Assembly: GCA_900549845.1 (NCBI GenBank)
Contig: URPT01000060.1
Location: forward strand, 1 to 9,272
Length of the DNA: 9,272 bases
Direction of reading: 5' to 3'
From: an uncultured Veillonella sp.
Lineage (GTDB): Bacteria; Bacillota; Negativicutes; Veillonellales; Veillonellaceae
Part shown: piece after piece, positions 1 through 7,658 of the stretch
How positions within the stretch are numbered: the stretch's first letter is position 1
How the letters are laid out: the number at the start of each line of letters is the position of its first letter
Program-made: the position numbers and the translations under genes
The notes under the pieces: model-generated
Told to the model about the DNA's origin: nothing
Seen by the model: only the letters and a program-made list of their open reading frames with translations
Databases searched by the model: none

Positions 1-1796
1 CCAATACCAAATACTTGAGCTACATTTGAGAAGTTATATTCATCATTGCCGTTACCATTTGCATTTAAATAGGTATGTGTTTTACCACCAAAGGAACGTA
101 AGTACCAGGCTTGTAACCCAAGACGAGAGCCTATTTGTTTCTTGTATTGAACAAAGGCCGCTTTATCAATGGCCGGTACAGTATCTTTTTCAAGAACTAC
201 ACCTTCTGTACGAATCAAATTACCGATGATCTTGCCTATTGCTTCACGAGGTAATTTATTTTCAGACTCTGCATCATGTACAACTTTTTCAAGATTATAT
301 AAATAGTTGTACATTGCTGGTGTCATGCCCCAACCATAATCAGAACTACCTTCACCCCAGTCGTTAGAGGCCATTGTAAAGTTCTTTTTATAAATCGCAT
401 CTTTAGCATCATAATCGCTAAATACATAGCTACCACTATCGTATTTATACGTTTTAGCACCTAAATAACCAGTGAACTCATAATCACTAGATGGTTGACC
501 ATAGTAATCATAGGATTGTTTGTAAGTGCCATCTGGCTGTTTAACCCAAACAACATCGAGCTCACTATTGTTATAATTACTCCAGTTATCTGTAGCATTA
601 TATTTAGCTATTTCTGCTACGGATTGATTGATCTCGTCACCATGTTTTTCAACATAGGCCTTAGGATTTACTAAATCATCTTTATTATCAGTATATACTA
701 TGAGTCCTTTCGCTTTTTCTTTTAAGTATTCAGGGTATAAGGAGGAGTTCACATTATACATAATGTCCCCTGTCTTATAGAGTTTTTCTCCTGTATGCTT
801 ATTAGTGATTTCATACATTGCATAACCACCAGATGGAATATCGAGGGAGAATTTCTTCCCAGCCATATCTGTAGGATATGCTTTTGTAAGAATATCTTGT
901 AATCGACCCATAATTTGAGCTTGTTTTTTCTGAGTTTCAGCTAATTTAGCATTAGCCTTTTCAATTTCTTGATCGCGGTTTGGATTACTCCAGCTAAGAT
1001 CTAATGATTCCTTATAAGCTTCATATTCATCTTGTAAGCCTTTAAGTTGTTGATAGAAGTAGATGCTATCTGTCTTACCTTTGTAAGTAGAATCATAGAT
1101 ACCATTAGGACTATCTGGTGCTGCTGCATCCTCTGTAGATTTTTTCTCACCATCAGAGCCAGTTTTTGTAGCACTATTAATATCGTATGGGAACTCATCA
1201 CGGTTAATACCAATCAATTCAGCCGCTGTTGGAGGTCTGTAAATAACTTCATGGACTGCATGTGTATAAGCAGAATCAGTAATGCCTGTACTATGTTTGA
1301 AAGTACCAACACCAATACGAACTTGTGAGTCGTGACCATTCCATACAGCGCGAATGCCATCATAGGATTGACCAAACCAGTAGCCACTAGCACCCATAGG
1401 TTCTGTTAAGCGACCTACGGATACATCCCATTTTTTAACACGTCTTGTGAGATCAACTGTGTCGATTCGTTGATGATTAAAGCCTTTAGAATCGGATTGT
1501 GTCCAGCTTGTATCAACACCGCTCATACCAGTTGCACTACCGATAACTTTAAGATTGGTAAACTCATTAAGACGAGCATCGAGGCCTAGGCGCAAACGTT
1601 GTTCAAAGCTATGACGATTGGCATCGTACATATTGGCTTTTGCAGAACCAATAGCGGAATTTTCTCTAAATGGAGATTGTGGTCTATTAGAGCCATCATG
1701 TGCCATCCAACGTGCTCTGTAGTCGCCAACTAATGTAACACCACGTTCTTTAGTAGTGTCGAAATCAGAACGAATAAAGTCAGTTAAACGAACCAC
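1..1796 (-). other. Second, porin-like domain of the receptor protein (residues about 938 to beyond 1536)
   Basis: This part follows the terminal strand of the TonB barrel in the same frame. A Gly/Ala/Thr/Asn-rich linker (residues about 893-938) separates the two. It starts with VTLVGDYRARW near 960, then alternating hydrophobic strands such as RLRLGLDARLNEFTNLKVIG, and WDVSVGRLTEPMG followed by YDGIRAVW near 1061. This wording (a GDYRxR first strand, DVSVGR, then a YDG strand) resembles porin-type barrels, including putative porins of Negativicutes. Charged, helix-prone residues about 1187-1237 (EKANAKLAETQKKQAQ) and a Tyr/Asp/Ser-rich stretch interrupt the barrel pattern. Strand-like wording returns near the edge with RLGLQAWYLRSF and NVAQVFGIG. 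The assignment is by pattern and is an inference; this part could instead be a large surface-exposed ligand-binding module. Confidence 0.6.
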
Positions 1797-4610
1797 ATCA
1801 GATACGTTTTGTACACCGGATTCAGCATTTGTAACGTCCCCATTAGTACCCGTTGCATTTGCACCTGCTACGCTACCTTTTGCACCATCCTTAGTCTTAC
1901 CGATAGCTGTTGTTTTACTGCTGTCTCCACCACCAAATTTAAGGTTAACACCCACACGATACACGCGTTCTTGCGTAGCACGGTCATCATCTCGATGATT
2001 AAAGATATTATTGATGCCAAAGTACATCATGGCATTTTTATTGAATCGTTTTTGAACCATTACGTTCCAAATGCCAAAGGTTTTCTTTTCATAGCTTTGC
2101 TTCTTATATACGCCTGCATCACCAGATAAAATATCTGGCCAGTAGTTGCCACCATTATTAAGAGTATTACTATCAAGCATATTGATATAGTAATCGCCCC
2201 AAATGGAACCATTCCAACCGGATTTAGGGTTGTCATAAGTAATGCCAATATCAATCTTATGCATTGGTTTATCCAACAATTGGCGAGGCATTGTTGGATC
2301 ACTCTTATTGATGGCATGCAAGTATGTATACCCGAGCTTACCGGACCAATACTTACCGAATTTTTGTTGTACCTCTGCTTGAAGGCCCGTAATTTCAGCT
2401 TTACCAATATTTTTAAAGCTATAAATCATGTCTGGTGCACGTTGGTACTTAGCATCACCCTTGAGGTATGGAGCAAAGTCCATAAAGTCCCCTGTGAAGT
2501 ATACAGACATATAGTTTTTGATGCGGTTATGGAATACGCCTACACGAGCATAAGTATTCTTATTTTCACCTTCTAAGCTCATGTCAAAGTTAACAGATTT
2601 CTCAGGTTTCAAATTAGGATTGCCGGCCCAGTACCAACCAAGTTTTGCAACCCCAATCCCAACAGGATTAGAAGCATACATTTCCCAGTTGTACCACAAT
2701 TCGCCCATACCTGGTTCTGTATATCCAGTACCTACATTAGCTTTAAACCTGCGATGTGTATTGCCTTTAACGTTATAGGTCATCCCTAAGGAAGCAGATA
2801 AATTAGAACCAAATAAGCTGCTGTTATCAAAGCGAAGAATTGGGGATAATGTTAAATTCTTATTTACCTGCCATGTATCAGAAACATAAGCATTTAACTT
2901 GCGAATTGTACCGCTACCAGTTGTTAAGCGTTGATCACGGCTACGATATTCTTCTAAAAAGGCTTTACCATTTAGCTTAGGTGCTTTTTTACGCATTTCC
3001 GGATCATTGGACTCGCCGTATTTAAAGTAATCACCTACAATATTGGCACGTGTTGCAGATAATACAGGATTTTCTGCTTTCAAACGATCTTCTAAAGCCT
3101 TATAACGAGCTTTAAACTCATCTGTTACAGGTTGATTATTAGGAGATGTACTAGACCAATCACTTAATCTACTTTCAGACAAACCATAGTTTATATAGTC
3201 ATCATAAGTTATACCTGGTTTTTGAGCATCTGTTTCTGCACCATAGTATTCATAATCCATATCCCATTGCGGCATACCACCACCGGAATTAATGAATTTA
3301 TAGTCGTGAATATGAGAGTAAACTTTAATGCTATTGTCGCCTTTACGTCGTACAAGACGATCGAGTTTATCAACTAGCAAGCTCTTATCGTAATCCCAAG
3401 GATCAATGTACATGGTACTTGTATTAGGAGAACTCTTTAAGCGGCTACCAGAGCCTTCTTCACGAGCGTAGCTTACACCGTAGCTAAGCAAATGATTTTT
3501 GTTGAGCTGTGTATTGGCATTAGCTCGAATATCCAATTGACGATGATCGATGTTATCGATATAACGCAACTCATTGGAGCCTTCATAGGCGGAGCGACCT
3601 GTATAGCTAATGAGGGCTACATCATTTTCTTTAATGCGGGAGTAGTTAGTTTCAATAGTCCAATCGCTTTTGCCTGCTCGGGAGGACCATTGTAAATTAG
3701 CCGTATTGCGGTCTGCGGTACGTTTGAAATGTTGTTGAGGTTCTAAGTCAGAGTCGGAGTGCTTAACATCGCGTACAAGGTCTTCTGTGTAGCGGTTAAG
3801 TCGCATTTCAAATTTATTCTTATCATTAGCTTCGTAGGTTGCTACAAGACCGATATCAGCCGCATCACCATAATAACGAAGCACATTTGGCTTGAAATTA
3901 TGTTTTGCATAATCAAAGGCCATGCCAGAATCTCGACGTTTAACGGATGCTAAAACAGGCATAAGATCACGTTTACTGCCTGACAAACCAACCTTTAACT
4001 TACCCATTTGACCAGAGTCGGCACGAATAAAGAAGTTTTGGAATGGGAATGTATCACCATCAATCTTACGACGCATACCTTCTGCGTTCAATTGTAAGGT
4101 CGGTTTCTTTTGTGCTTTTTTTGTGATGATGTTAACAACACCACCAATAGCATCTGAACCGTATTTTGCACTGGCTGCCCCTTGGATAACTTCTATGCGT
4201 TCAACATTTTCTGTACCTAACCGTTGAACTTCATCTGCTGCACCGGAGTACTTATCAAAATCGCCTAGTACTGGTTGACCATCTACTAAAATAAGTGTGT
4301 GGCGCGCTTCTGCACCACGAATAGATACACCTACACGTCCCATAGCGTCTACAGTTCTAGATACGCCTGTTTGTGTAAAAATAATATCTTCGACGGACTT
4401 CGCCTGCTTCTTCTCAATCTCTTTCTTGGTAATGATTTGCACTTGCTGTGAGTCTAATTTGGCTGCTTCTTCTGCCCATGTTCCTTTAACATGAACAACA
4501 TCTGTAGTAACGGTTGCATTCTCAGCCCATACTACAAGAGGTGCGCTAAGCCATAAGGCAACTGCACTAGACAGAATTATGGCGCGCTTTGTATGTCCCC
4601 ACCGATCCAT
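1..4610 (-). CDS. TonB-dependent outer-membrane receptor with C-terminal porin-like extension (3' end outside window)
   Basis: At least 1536 codons are open from the ATG at 4610 to the window edge, so the C-terminus is missing. The start is supported by GGAGG five bases upstream. Residues 1-29 form a signal peptide (KR, hydrophobic core, VWA|EN cleavage site). Residues about 45-165 are a TonB plug with IRGAEARHTLILVDGQPV near 97 and IEVIQGAASAKYGSDAIGG followed by VVNIITKK near 138-164. A barrel follows with a GYTEPGMGELW segment (FRAP-like position) and GNPNLKPEKS. It closes with GINNIFNH and a last strand RVYRVGVNLKF at about 882-892. Such receptors import siderophores, haem, cobalamin or similar ligands using TonB energy. 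No His lies between the FRAP-like and NPNL motifs, so a classical haem receptor is less likely. The gene is preceded by a PchR-like regulator and a Fur-like operator, which points to iron. A family member of 600-1000 residues would end near 892; here the frame continues for more than 640 codons. Confidence 0.95.
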   Translation of the reverse strand, partial: MDRWGHTKRAIILSSAVALWLSAPLVVWAENATVTTDVVHVKGTWAEEAAKLDSQQVQIITKKEIEKKQAKSVEDIIFTQTGVSRTVDAMGRVGVSIRGAEARHTLILVDGQPVLGDFDKYSGAADEVQRLGTENVERIEVIQGAASAKYGSDAIGGVVNIITKKAQKKPTLQLNAEGMRRKIDGDTFPFQNFFIRADSGQMGKLKVGLSGSKRDLMPVLASVKRRDSGMAFDYAKHNFKPNVLRYYGDAADIGLVATYEANDKNKFEMRLNRYTEDLVRDVKHSDSDLEPQQHFKRTADRNTANLQWSSRAGKSDWTIETNYSRIKENDVALISYTGRSAYEGSNELRYIDNIDHRQLDIRANANTQLNKNHLLSYGVSYAREEGSGSRLKSSPNTSTMYIDPWDYDKSLLVDKLDRLVRRKGDNSIKVYSHIHDYKFINSGGGMPQWDMDYEYYGAETDAQKPGITYDDYINYGLSESRLSDWSSTSPNNQPVTDEFKARYKALEDRLKAENPVLSATRANIVGDYFKYGESNDPEMRKKAPKLNGKAFLEEYRSRDQRLTTGSGTIRKLNAYVSDTWQVNKNLTLSPILRFDNSSLFGSNLSASLGMTYNVKGNTHRRFKANVGTGYTEPGMGELWYNWEMYASNPVGIGVAKLGWYWAGNPNLKPEKSVNFDMSLEGENKNTYARVGVFHNRIKNYMSVYFTGDFMDFAPYLKGDAKYQRAPDMIYSFKNIGKAEITGLQAEVQQKFGKYWSGKLGYTYLHAINKSDPTMPRQLLDKPMHKIDIGITYDNPKSGWNGSIWGDYYINMLDSNTLNNGGNYWPDILSGDAGVYKKQSYEKKTFGIWNVMVQKRFNKNAMMYFGINNIFNHRDDDRATQERVYRVGVNLKFGGGDSSKTTAIGKTKDGAKGSVAGANATGTNGDVTNAESGVQNVSDVVRLTDFIRSDFDTTKERGVTLVGDYRARWMAHDGSNRPQSPFRENSAIGSAKANMYDANRHSFEQRLRLGLDARLNEFTNLKVIGSATGMSGVDTSWTQSDSKGFNHQRIDTVDLTRRVKKWDVSVGRLTEPMGASGYWFGQSYDGIRAVWNGHDSQVRIGVGTFKHSTGITDSAYTHAVHEVIYRPPTAAELIGINRDEFPYDINSATKTGSDGEKKSTEDAAAPDSPNGIYDSTYKGKTDSIYFYQQLKGLQDEYEAYKESLDLSWSNPNRDQEIEKANAKLAETQKKQAQIMGRLQDILTKAYPTDMAGKKFSLDIPSGGYAMYEITNKHTGEKLYKTGDIMYNVNSSLYPEYLKEKAKGLIVYTDNKDDLVNPKAYVEKHGDEINQSVAEIAKYNATDNWSNYNNSELDVVWVKQPDGTYKQSYDYYGQPSSDYEFTGYLGAKTYKYDSGSYVFSDYDAKDAIYKKNFTMASNDWGEGSSDYGWGMTPAMYNYLYNLEKVVHDAESENKLPREAIGKIIGNLIRTEGVVLEKDTVPAIDKAAFVQYKKQIGSRLGLQAWYLRSFGGKTHTYLNANGNGNDEYNFSNVAQVFGI

Positions 4611-4634
4611 TGTGCCCTCCTAAAATTTTAACTA

Positions 4635-4663
4635 ATTATATGTTTTGTATCTTTCACTCTCAA
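4635..4663 (-). promoter_or_regulatory. Sigma-70-type promoter of the TonB receptor gene
   Basis: On the minus strand, TTGAGA (4658-4663) and a consensus TATAAT (4635-4640) are separated by exactly 17 bases. Transcription would start about 20 bases upstream of the ribosome binding site. An AAGATAC element lies inside the spacer (4647-4653), so a protein binding there would touch the promoter directly. Confidence 0.7.
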
Positions 4664-4668
4664 ATAAA

Positions 4669-4738
4669 AAGATACACTCTACCAACATATAATGACATTG
4701 AATATCATTTACATTTTAATGTTAGCAAAGTGTATCTT
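4669..4738. repeat. AAGATACACT inverted repeat flanking the Fur-like site; candidate regulator-binding sites
   Basis: A perfect 10-base inverted repeat has arms AAGATACACT at 4669-4678 and AGTGTATCTT at 4729-4738, almost centred on the Fur-like operator. A third copy of the core, GTATCTTT at 4647-4654, sits in the promoter spacer and pairs with AAAGATAC at 4668-4675. The arrangement suggests binding sites for the neighbouring AraC-family regulator, with DNA looping or stacked dimers. An RNA hairpin is less likely, because most of it lies upstream of the predicted transcript start. Confidence 0.45.
4693..4707. promoter_or_regulatory. Fur-like operator upstream of the TonB receptor gene
   Basis: TGACATTGAATATCA matches the 7-1-7 Fur consensus TGATAATnATTATCA at 11 of 14 defined positions and is nearly palindromic. 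It differs by one base from the operator before the regulator gene (5747-5761). It lies about 30 bases upstream of the -35 box, further out than a typical repressor site. It may act with the flanking inverted repeat or control a weaker upstream promoter. The identification is by consensus only. Confidence 0.55.
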
Positions 4739-4748
4739 GCATATCTAC

Positions 4749-4778
4749 TCCGAAAAGACCAAAAATATACGTTTCGGA
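4749..4778. repeat. Inverted repeat just after the regulator gene
   Basis: TCCGAAA (4749-4755) pairs with TTTCGGA (4772-4778) across a 16-base loop, beginning 13 bases past the regulator stop codon. On the minus strand no T-run follows, so it is not a convincing intrinsic terminator. Read-through from the regulator gene into the receptor gene therefore remains possible. Confidence 0.35.
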
Positions 4779-4791
4779 CAATATTAAATTG

Positions 4792-5682
4792 TTATACCTT
4801 ACGATAAGCACTTGGAGTTACACCAGTAGCCTCTTTAAAGGCACTAGTAAACTTACTGCCATTCTCATAGCCTACGGCATTAGCGATTTCAAGAATCGAT
4901 TGATCCGTTTCATGAAGTAATCTCTTAGCTGCATTAATACGACATTCTTTTAAGTATTGATGTATAGTCGTACCATATACGCCCTTAAAACATCTTTTTA
5001 ATGTAGACGTAGGTACATCAAATTGTTCAGATAATGTCTCAATTGTAATACGCTTCATAAACTGAGTAGATACATATTCGTTAACAGCTTTCACAATATC
5101 AACCTGCTGTTTCCGATAAGTTGCTCTCTTTTCATTATTACTTGTAGAAATTACTGATAATAATAAAAAGATTTCAATAACCTTTAATTTAAAATAGTGC
5201 CCCTTTATTTGATCAGGCACTTTATATAAGCTAGAAAAAATCTGTCTAACCGATTCAGTTTCTTCCATCATCATACCGTACTCAGAATGCTCACAAAATC
5301 GTTCAGCTAGGGTTGTTAAATTAATACGTGACTCAGTAACAAGCGAATCCAATACTGGTTGCGCTTTTTCTACATCTACTAATAATACAATCCCCTTAAA
5401 AAGTTTTGTAGGGAAATAATTTTTATGTTGGTAGTCAGCATGAGTATGCCATCCTAATGACATATCTCCTGGCCCCATATATAAATATTCCCCAGATGTA
5501 AACTTACACTCGATGCGCCCCTCTTCACAATGATTTATGGCAAATGTCTTGGTATGTGATTTAGCATAAAATTGAACCGACTCTTCTTTCACATCCAGAA
5601 ATAATAAATCGATACCGTCAAATACCGTATGTCTCGACATAGTAAGTCCTGCATGTGAAATTGCATGATTATGTGGATTCAT
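4792..5682 (-). CDS. AraC-family transcriptional regulator, PchR-like
   Basis: 296 residues. The C-terminal third is a two-helix-turn-helix AraC domain: the first HTH is at about 213-234 (IETLSEQFDVPTSTLKRCF), followed by YGTTIHQYLKECRI, and the second is at about 262-285 (ILEIANAVGYENGSKFTSAF), ending with the usual G-TP-YR. The TLKR-F--YGTT wording is typical of the PchR/YbtA branch, whose members sense siderophores in the cytoplasm and activate the matching outer-membrane receptor gene. The N-terminal domain (about 15-180) has a cupin-like beta pattern (EEGRIECKF, LYMGPGDMSLG) and would hold the ligand site. The receptor gene lies 181 bases downstream on the same strand, its obvious target. 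The ATG at 5682 has a modest GGTGA site. An in-frame ATG at codon 15 (5640) has AGGA six to seven bases upstream and may be the real start. A Fur-like site overlaps its promoter. Confidence 0.92.
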   Translation of the reverse strand: MNPHNHAISHAGLTMSRHTVFDGIDLLFLDVKEESVQFYAKSHTKTFAINHCEEGRIECKFTSGEYLYMGPGDMSLGWHTHADYQHKNYFPTKLFKGIVLLVDVEKAQPVLDSLVTESRINLTTLAERFCEHSEYGMMMEETESVRQIFSSLYKVPDQIKGHYFKLKVIEIFLLLSVISTSNNEKRATYRKQQVDIVKAVNEYVSTQFMKRITIETLSEQFDVPTSTLKRCFKGVYGTTIHQYLKECRINAAKRLLHETDQSILEIANAVGYENGSKFTSAFKEATGVTPSAYRKV

Positions 5683-5711
5683 ACTATCACCATATACACA
5701 AATACTATATA

Positions 5712-5734
5712 AATTATCACTTACACAATTATCA
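5712..5734 (-). repeat. Direct repeat TGATAATT in the regulator leader
   Basis: TGATAATT occurs twice on the minus strand (5727-5734 and 5712-5719) with a period of 15 bases, between the promoter and the start codon. Each copy contains GATAAT, the Fur-box hexamer, so these may extend the Fur-bound region. They could also be autoregulatory half-sites for the AraC protein, or simply AT-rich sequence. Confidence 0.35.
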
Positions 5735-5761
5735 TAGTATACTTATTGATATTCATTGTCA
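5733..5761. promoter_or_regulatory. Regulator-gene promoter overlapped by a Fur-like operator
   Basis: On the minus strand a consensus TTGACA (-35, 5757-5762) is followed by either TATACT after 15 bases or TACTAT after 17 bases as the -10. The 15-base site TGACAATGAATATCA (5747-5761, minus strand) covers the -35 and most of the spacer. It matches the Fur 7-1-7 consensus at 12 of 14 positions. Occupancy would block RNA polymerase, as in classical iron-dependent repression. Confidence 0.62.
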
Positions 5762-5810
5762 AATTAATTTTTGTAATAATTCATTTTTTCTTTAAAAATA
5801 TAAATTTACA

Positions 5811-5856
5811 CAAAAAATAGCCTCGTAAACTAAAGCAATGTAGTTTACGAGGCTAT
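5811..5856 (-). terminator. Rho-independent terminator of the PTS/DUF454 operon
   Basis: A perfect 16-bp stem (5817-5832 with 5841-5856, arms ATAGCCTCGTAAACTA and its complement) has an 8-base loop. On the minus strand TTTTTT follows directly. It begins nine bases past the DUF454 stop codon and closes the four-gene operon. The plus-strand side also has a T-rich tail, but no plus-strand gene reaches it. Confidence 0.93.
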
Positions 5857-5864
5857 ATTTAGAA

Positions 5865-6260
5865 TTATTTTTTTGTTTTTACAATAAAGACTAATGCTAT
5901 AACATGACCAATCCATACAAAGGCCATAACACCAAGTGCGATGGGCATATCTTGACTAAAATACGCACCAATTGCCATTATTGTACTCACAGATAAGAGA
6001 ATGGACAACTTTGTCCGCAACGTTAACGCTTTATCGCGTTCATAAGCACCAACAGTCTTTTGATATAAACTAGATTCTAAGAACATTTTATGAAAACGTT
6101 CAGATCCTCGAGCTAAACAAAACAAGGTAAGCATATAAAAAGGTACTGTTGGCAATAGTGGTAATACGATTCCCGCTGTACCAAGAGCAAAGCTTATAGC
6201 CCCTATAGTAAGGAATATATATCGTATTACAACATTACTATGTTGCTCAGTTGTTTTCAT
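5865..6260 (-). CDS. DUF454 / YbaN-family inner-membrane protein
   Basis: 131 residues, the usual length for the family. The hallmark LPLLPTVPF is at 33-41 and is preceded by GTAGIV. The next segment is FCLARGSERFH (47-57), matching the conserved ARSS-like part of the family. Four hydrophobic segments are visible (about 11-32, 36-50, 82-100, 104-127), so it is an integral membrane protein; the family's function is not established. Its ATG overlaps the EIIC stop codon by one base (TAATG), with GAGGAG just upstream. It is therefore translationally coupled as the last gene of the PTS operon. The coupling suggests a role linked to the transporter or its substrate, but that is an inference from context only. 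Confidence 0.88.
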   Translation of the reverse strand: MKTTEQHSNVVIRYIFLTIGAISFALGTAGIVLPLLPTVPFYMLTLFCLARGSERFHKMFLESSLYQKTVGAYERDKALTLRTKLSILLSVSTIMAIGAYFSQDMPIALGVMAFVWIGHVIALVFIVKTKK

Positions 6261-7627
6261 TACTCCTCTTCTACATAATTAATAACTTTACCTTTTGTTT
6301 TAATAAAGTTTGGAATGATAAGTACAAGAGCTGCAATCGATACGATACCATAGATACCAGCCATACCAATCCATTCGAATGCATGACCAAGTACAAGACC
6401 CATTACGGCAAAGTCTGCATCACCAAATGTTGTATTTTGGAAACCTAATTGACCAAGAACTGGCAATGCCAATGCTGGCAAGAAAGTAATAGCCAAACCA
6501 TTAAGGAATGCACCTACTGCTGCACCACGACGACCGCCTGTAGCATTACCATAGATACCTGCTGTTGCACCGCAGAAGAAATGAGGTACAAGACCAGGAA
6601 TGATCAACACACCACCTACAGCGCCAAGGATGAGCATACCAATGATACCTCCAATAAAGGAGCTAATGAAGCCCAATACTACTGCTGTTGGAGCATATGT
6701 AAAGAATACGGCACAGTCTACTGCTGGGATAGCATTAGGGATAATTTTTGTTGCAATACCTTGGAATGCAGGAATTAAATCACCTAAGATCATACGTACA
6801 CCAGAGTATACGATTGTTACACCTACAGCAAAGTTCATAGCGCTCATAACAGCGTATAAGTAAGGACTCATATCACCAGATAAAGTAGCTACAAACTCAG
6901 AACCAGCCGCAAAGGCTGCAATCAAGTAGAATACAATCATAGTCAATGCTGTAGATAGCGTAGAATCACGTAAGAAACCCCATTTTTCTGGAATTTCAAT
7001 GTCTTCTGTACTATCGTCTGCTTTACCTACATATTTGGCAACCCAAGCGGATAAATAATAACCTAAACTACCAAAGTGACCGATAGCAATTTCATCGCCT
7101 TCTGTAACCTTAGATGTATAGCTTTGGCCAATTGCTGGAGAAATAGCAGACCAAGCGCCCATCAAGAAACCACCTACAAGGATGAGTTCCATACCGGACA
7201 AACCTGCAGTACCGAGTACGGCAGACATAAGACAAGCCATAAATAAGCTATGGTGACCTGTTAAGAACACATATTTGAACTTGGTGAAACGAGCAATACA
7301 TAAGTTCATCAATAAGCCTACTACGAGAATAGACATCGTTTCAACGCCAAGTACCTTTTGTGCTACAGCCACGATAGCTTCGTTGTTTGGTACTACACCA
7401 GTAATATGGAAGCCATGCTCAATCATCTTACCTAGTGGATCAAGATTGTTAACGATAACACCTGCACCAGCTGCGAGCATCAAGTAGCCAAGAATAGGTT
7501 TTAATGTACCAGTCATTACCTTATGAAACGGGCGTTTCAAGGCAATCAAACCTACACATGACATAATACCAATCAAAAGTGCTGGTTGAGACAGCACATC
7601 ACGTAAGAACTCTAATACCATTTCCAT
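6260..7627 (-). CDS. PTS system EIIC membrane component, ascorbate (UlaA/SgaT) family
   Basis: 455 residues, close to the 465 of E. coli UlaA, with about ten or more hydrophobic segments. Landmarks aligned from memory with UlaA are LTGH (122-125), DEIAIGH (178-184), GVRM then AFQGI (276-291), VDCAVFFTYAPTAVVLGF (303-320) and IIPGLVPHFF (342-351). EIIC carries the sugar across the inner membrane while EIIB phosphorylates it. AGGAGG lies seven bases before the ATG; a second Met at codon 3 is the only close alternative. EIIB ends 31 bases upstream, and DUF454 overlaps the stop. UlaA has Gln residues after its two GH motifs (GHIMFQQ and GHQQQ); here they are GHHSLFM and GHFGSLG. The substrate may therefore differ from ascorbate. 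Confidence 0.93.
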   Translation of the reverse strand: MEMVLEFLRDVLSQPALLIGIMSCVGLIALKRPFHKVMTGTLKPILGYLMLAAGAGVIVNNLDPLGKMIEHGFHITGVVPNNEAIVAVAQKVLGVETMSILVVGLLMNLCIARFTKFKYVFLTGHHSLFMACLMSAVLGTAGLSGMELILVGGFLMGAWSAISPAIGQSYTSKVTEGDEIAIGHFGSLGYYLSAWVAKYVGKADDSTEDIEIPEKWGFLRDSTLSTALTMIVFYLIAAFAAGSEFVATLSGDMSPYLYAVMSAMNFAVGVTIVYSGVRMILGDLIPAFQGIATKIIPNAIPAVDCAVFFTYAPTAVVLGFISSFIGGIIGMLILGAVGGVLIIPGLVPHFFCGATAGIYGNATGGRRGAAVGAFLNGLAITFLPALALPVLGQLGFQNTTFGDADFAVMGLVLGHAFEWIGMAGIYGIVSIAALVLIIPNFIKTKGKVINYVEEE

Positions 7628-7658
7628 GGCACTACCTCCTATATATAGTTGTTACATT

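Noticed and set aside
1800..1935. Possible frameshift or lost stop joining two separate genes
   Set aside because: The reading frame is unbroken from 4610 to the edge, and a linker-like sequence rather than a start site with ribosome binding site joins the two parts. Only raw reads could exclude an assembly error.
1756..2129. Plus-strand open frames of 80 and 106 codons inside the receptor gene
   Set aside because: They are antisense to a well-supported coding region, have no ribosome binding sites and give low-complexity or Cys/Ile-rich products.
2060..2407. Minus-strand frame of 115 codons inside the receptor gene
   Set aside because: It overlaps the receptor barrel in another frame, and the receptor frame there carries conserved motifs.
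4749..4778. Terminator for the AraC-family gene
   Set aside because: The stem is 7 bp with a 16-base loop, and no T-run follows on the minus strand.
4610..4792. Haem-receptor assignment from the NPNL motif
   Set aside because: NPNL-type wording occurs in many TonB receptors, and no His lies between it and the FRAP-like position.
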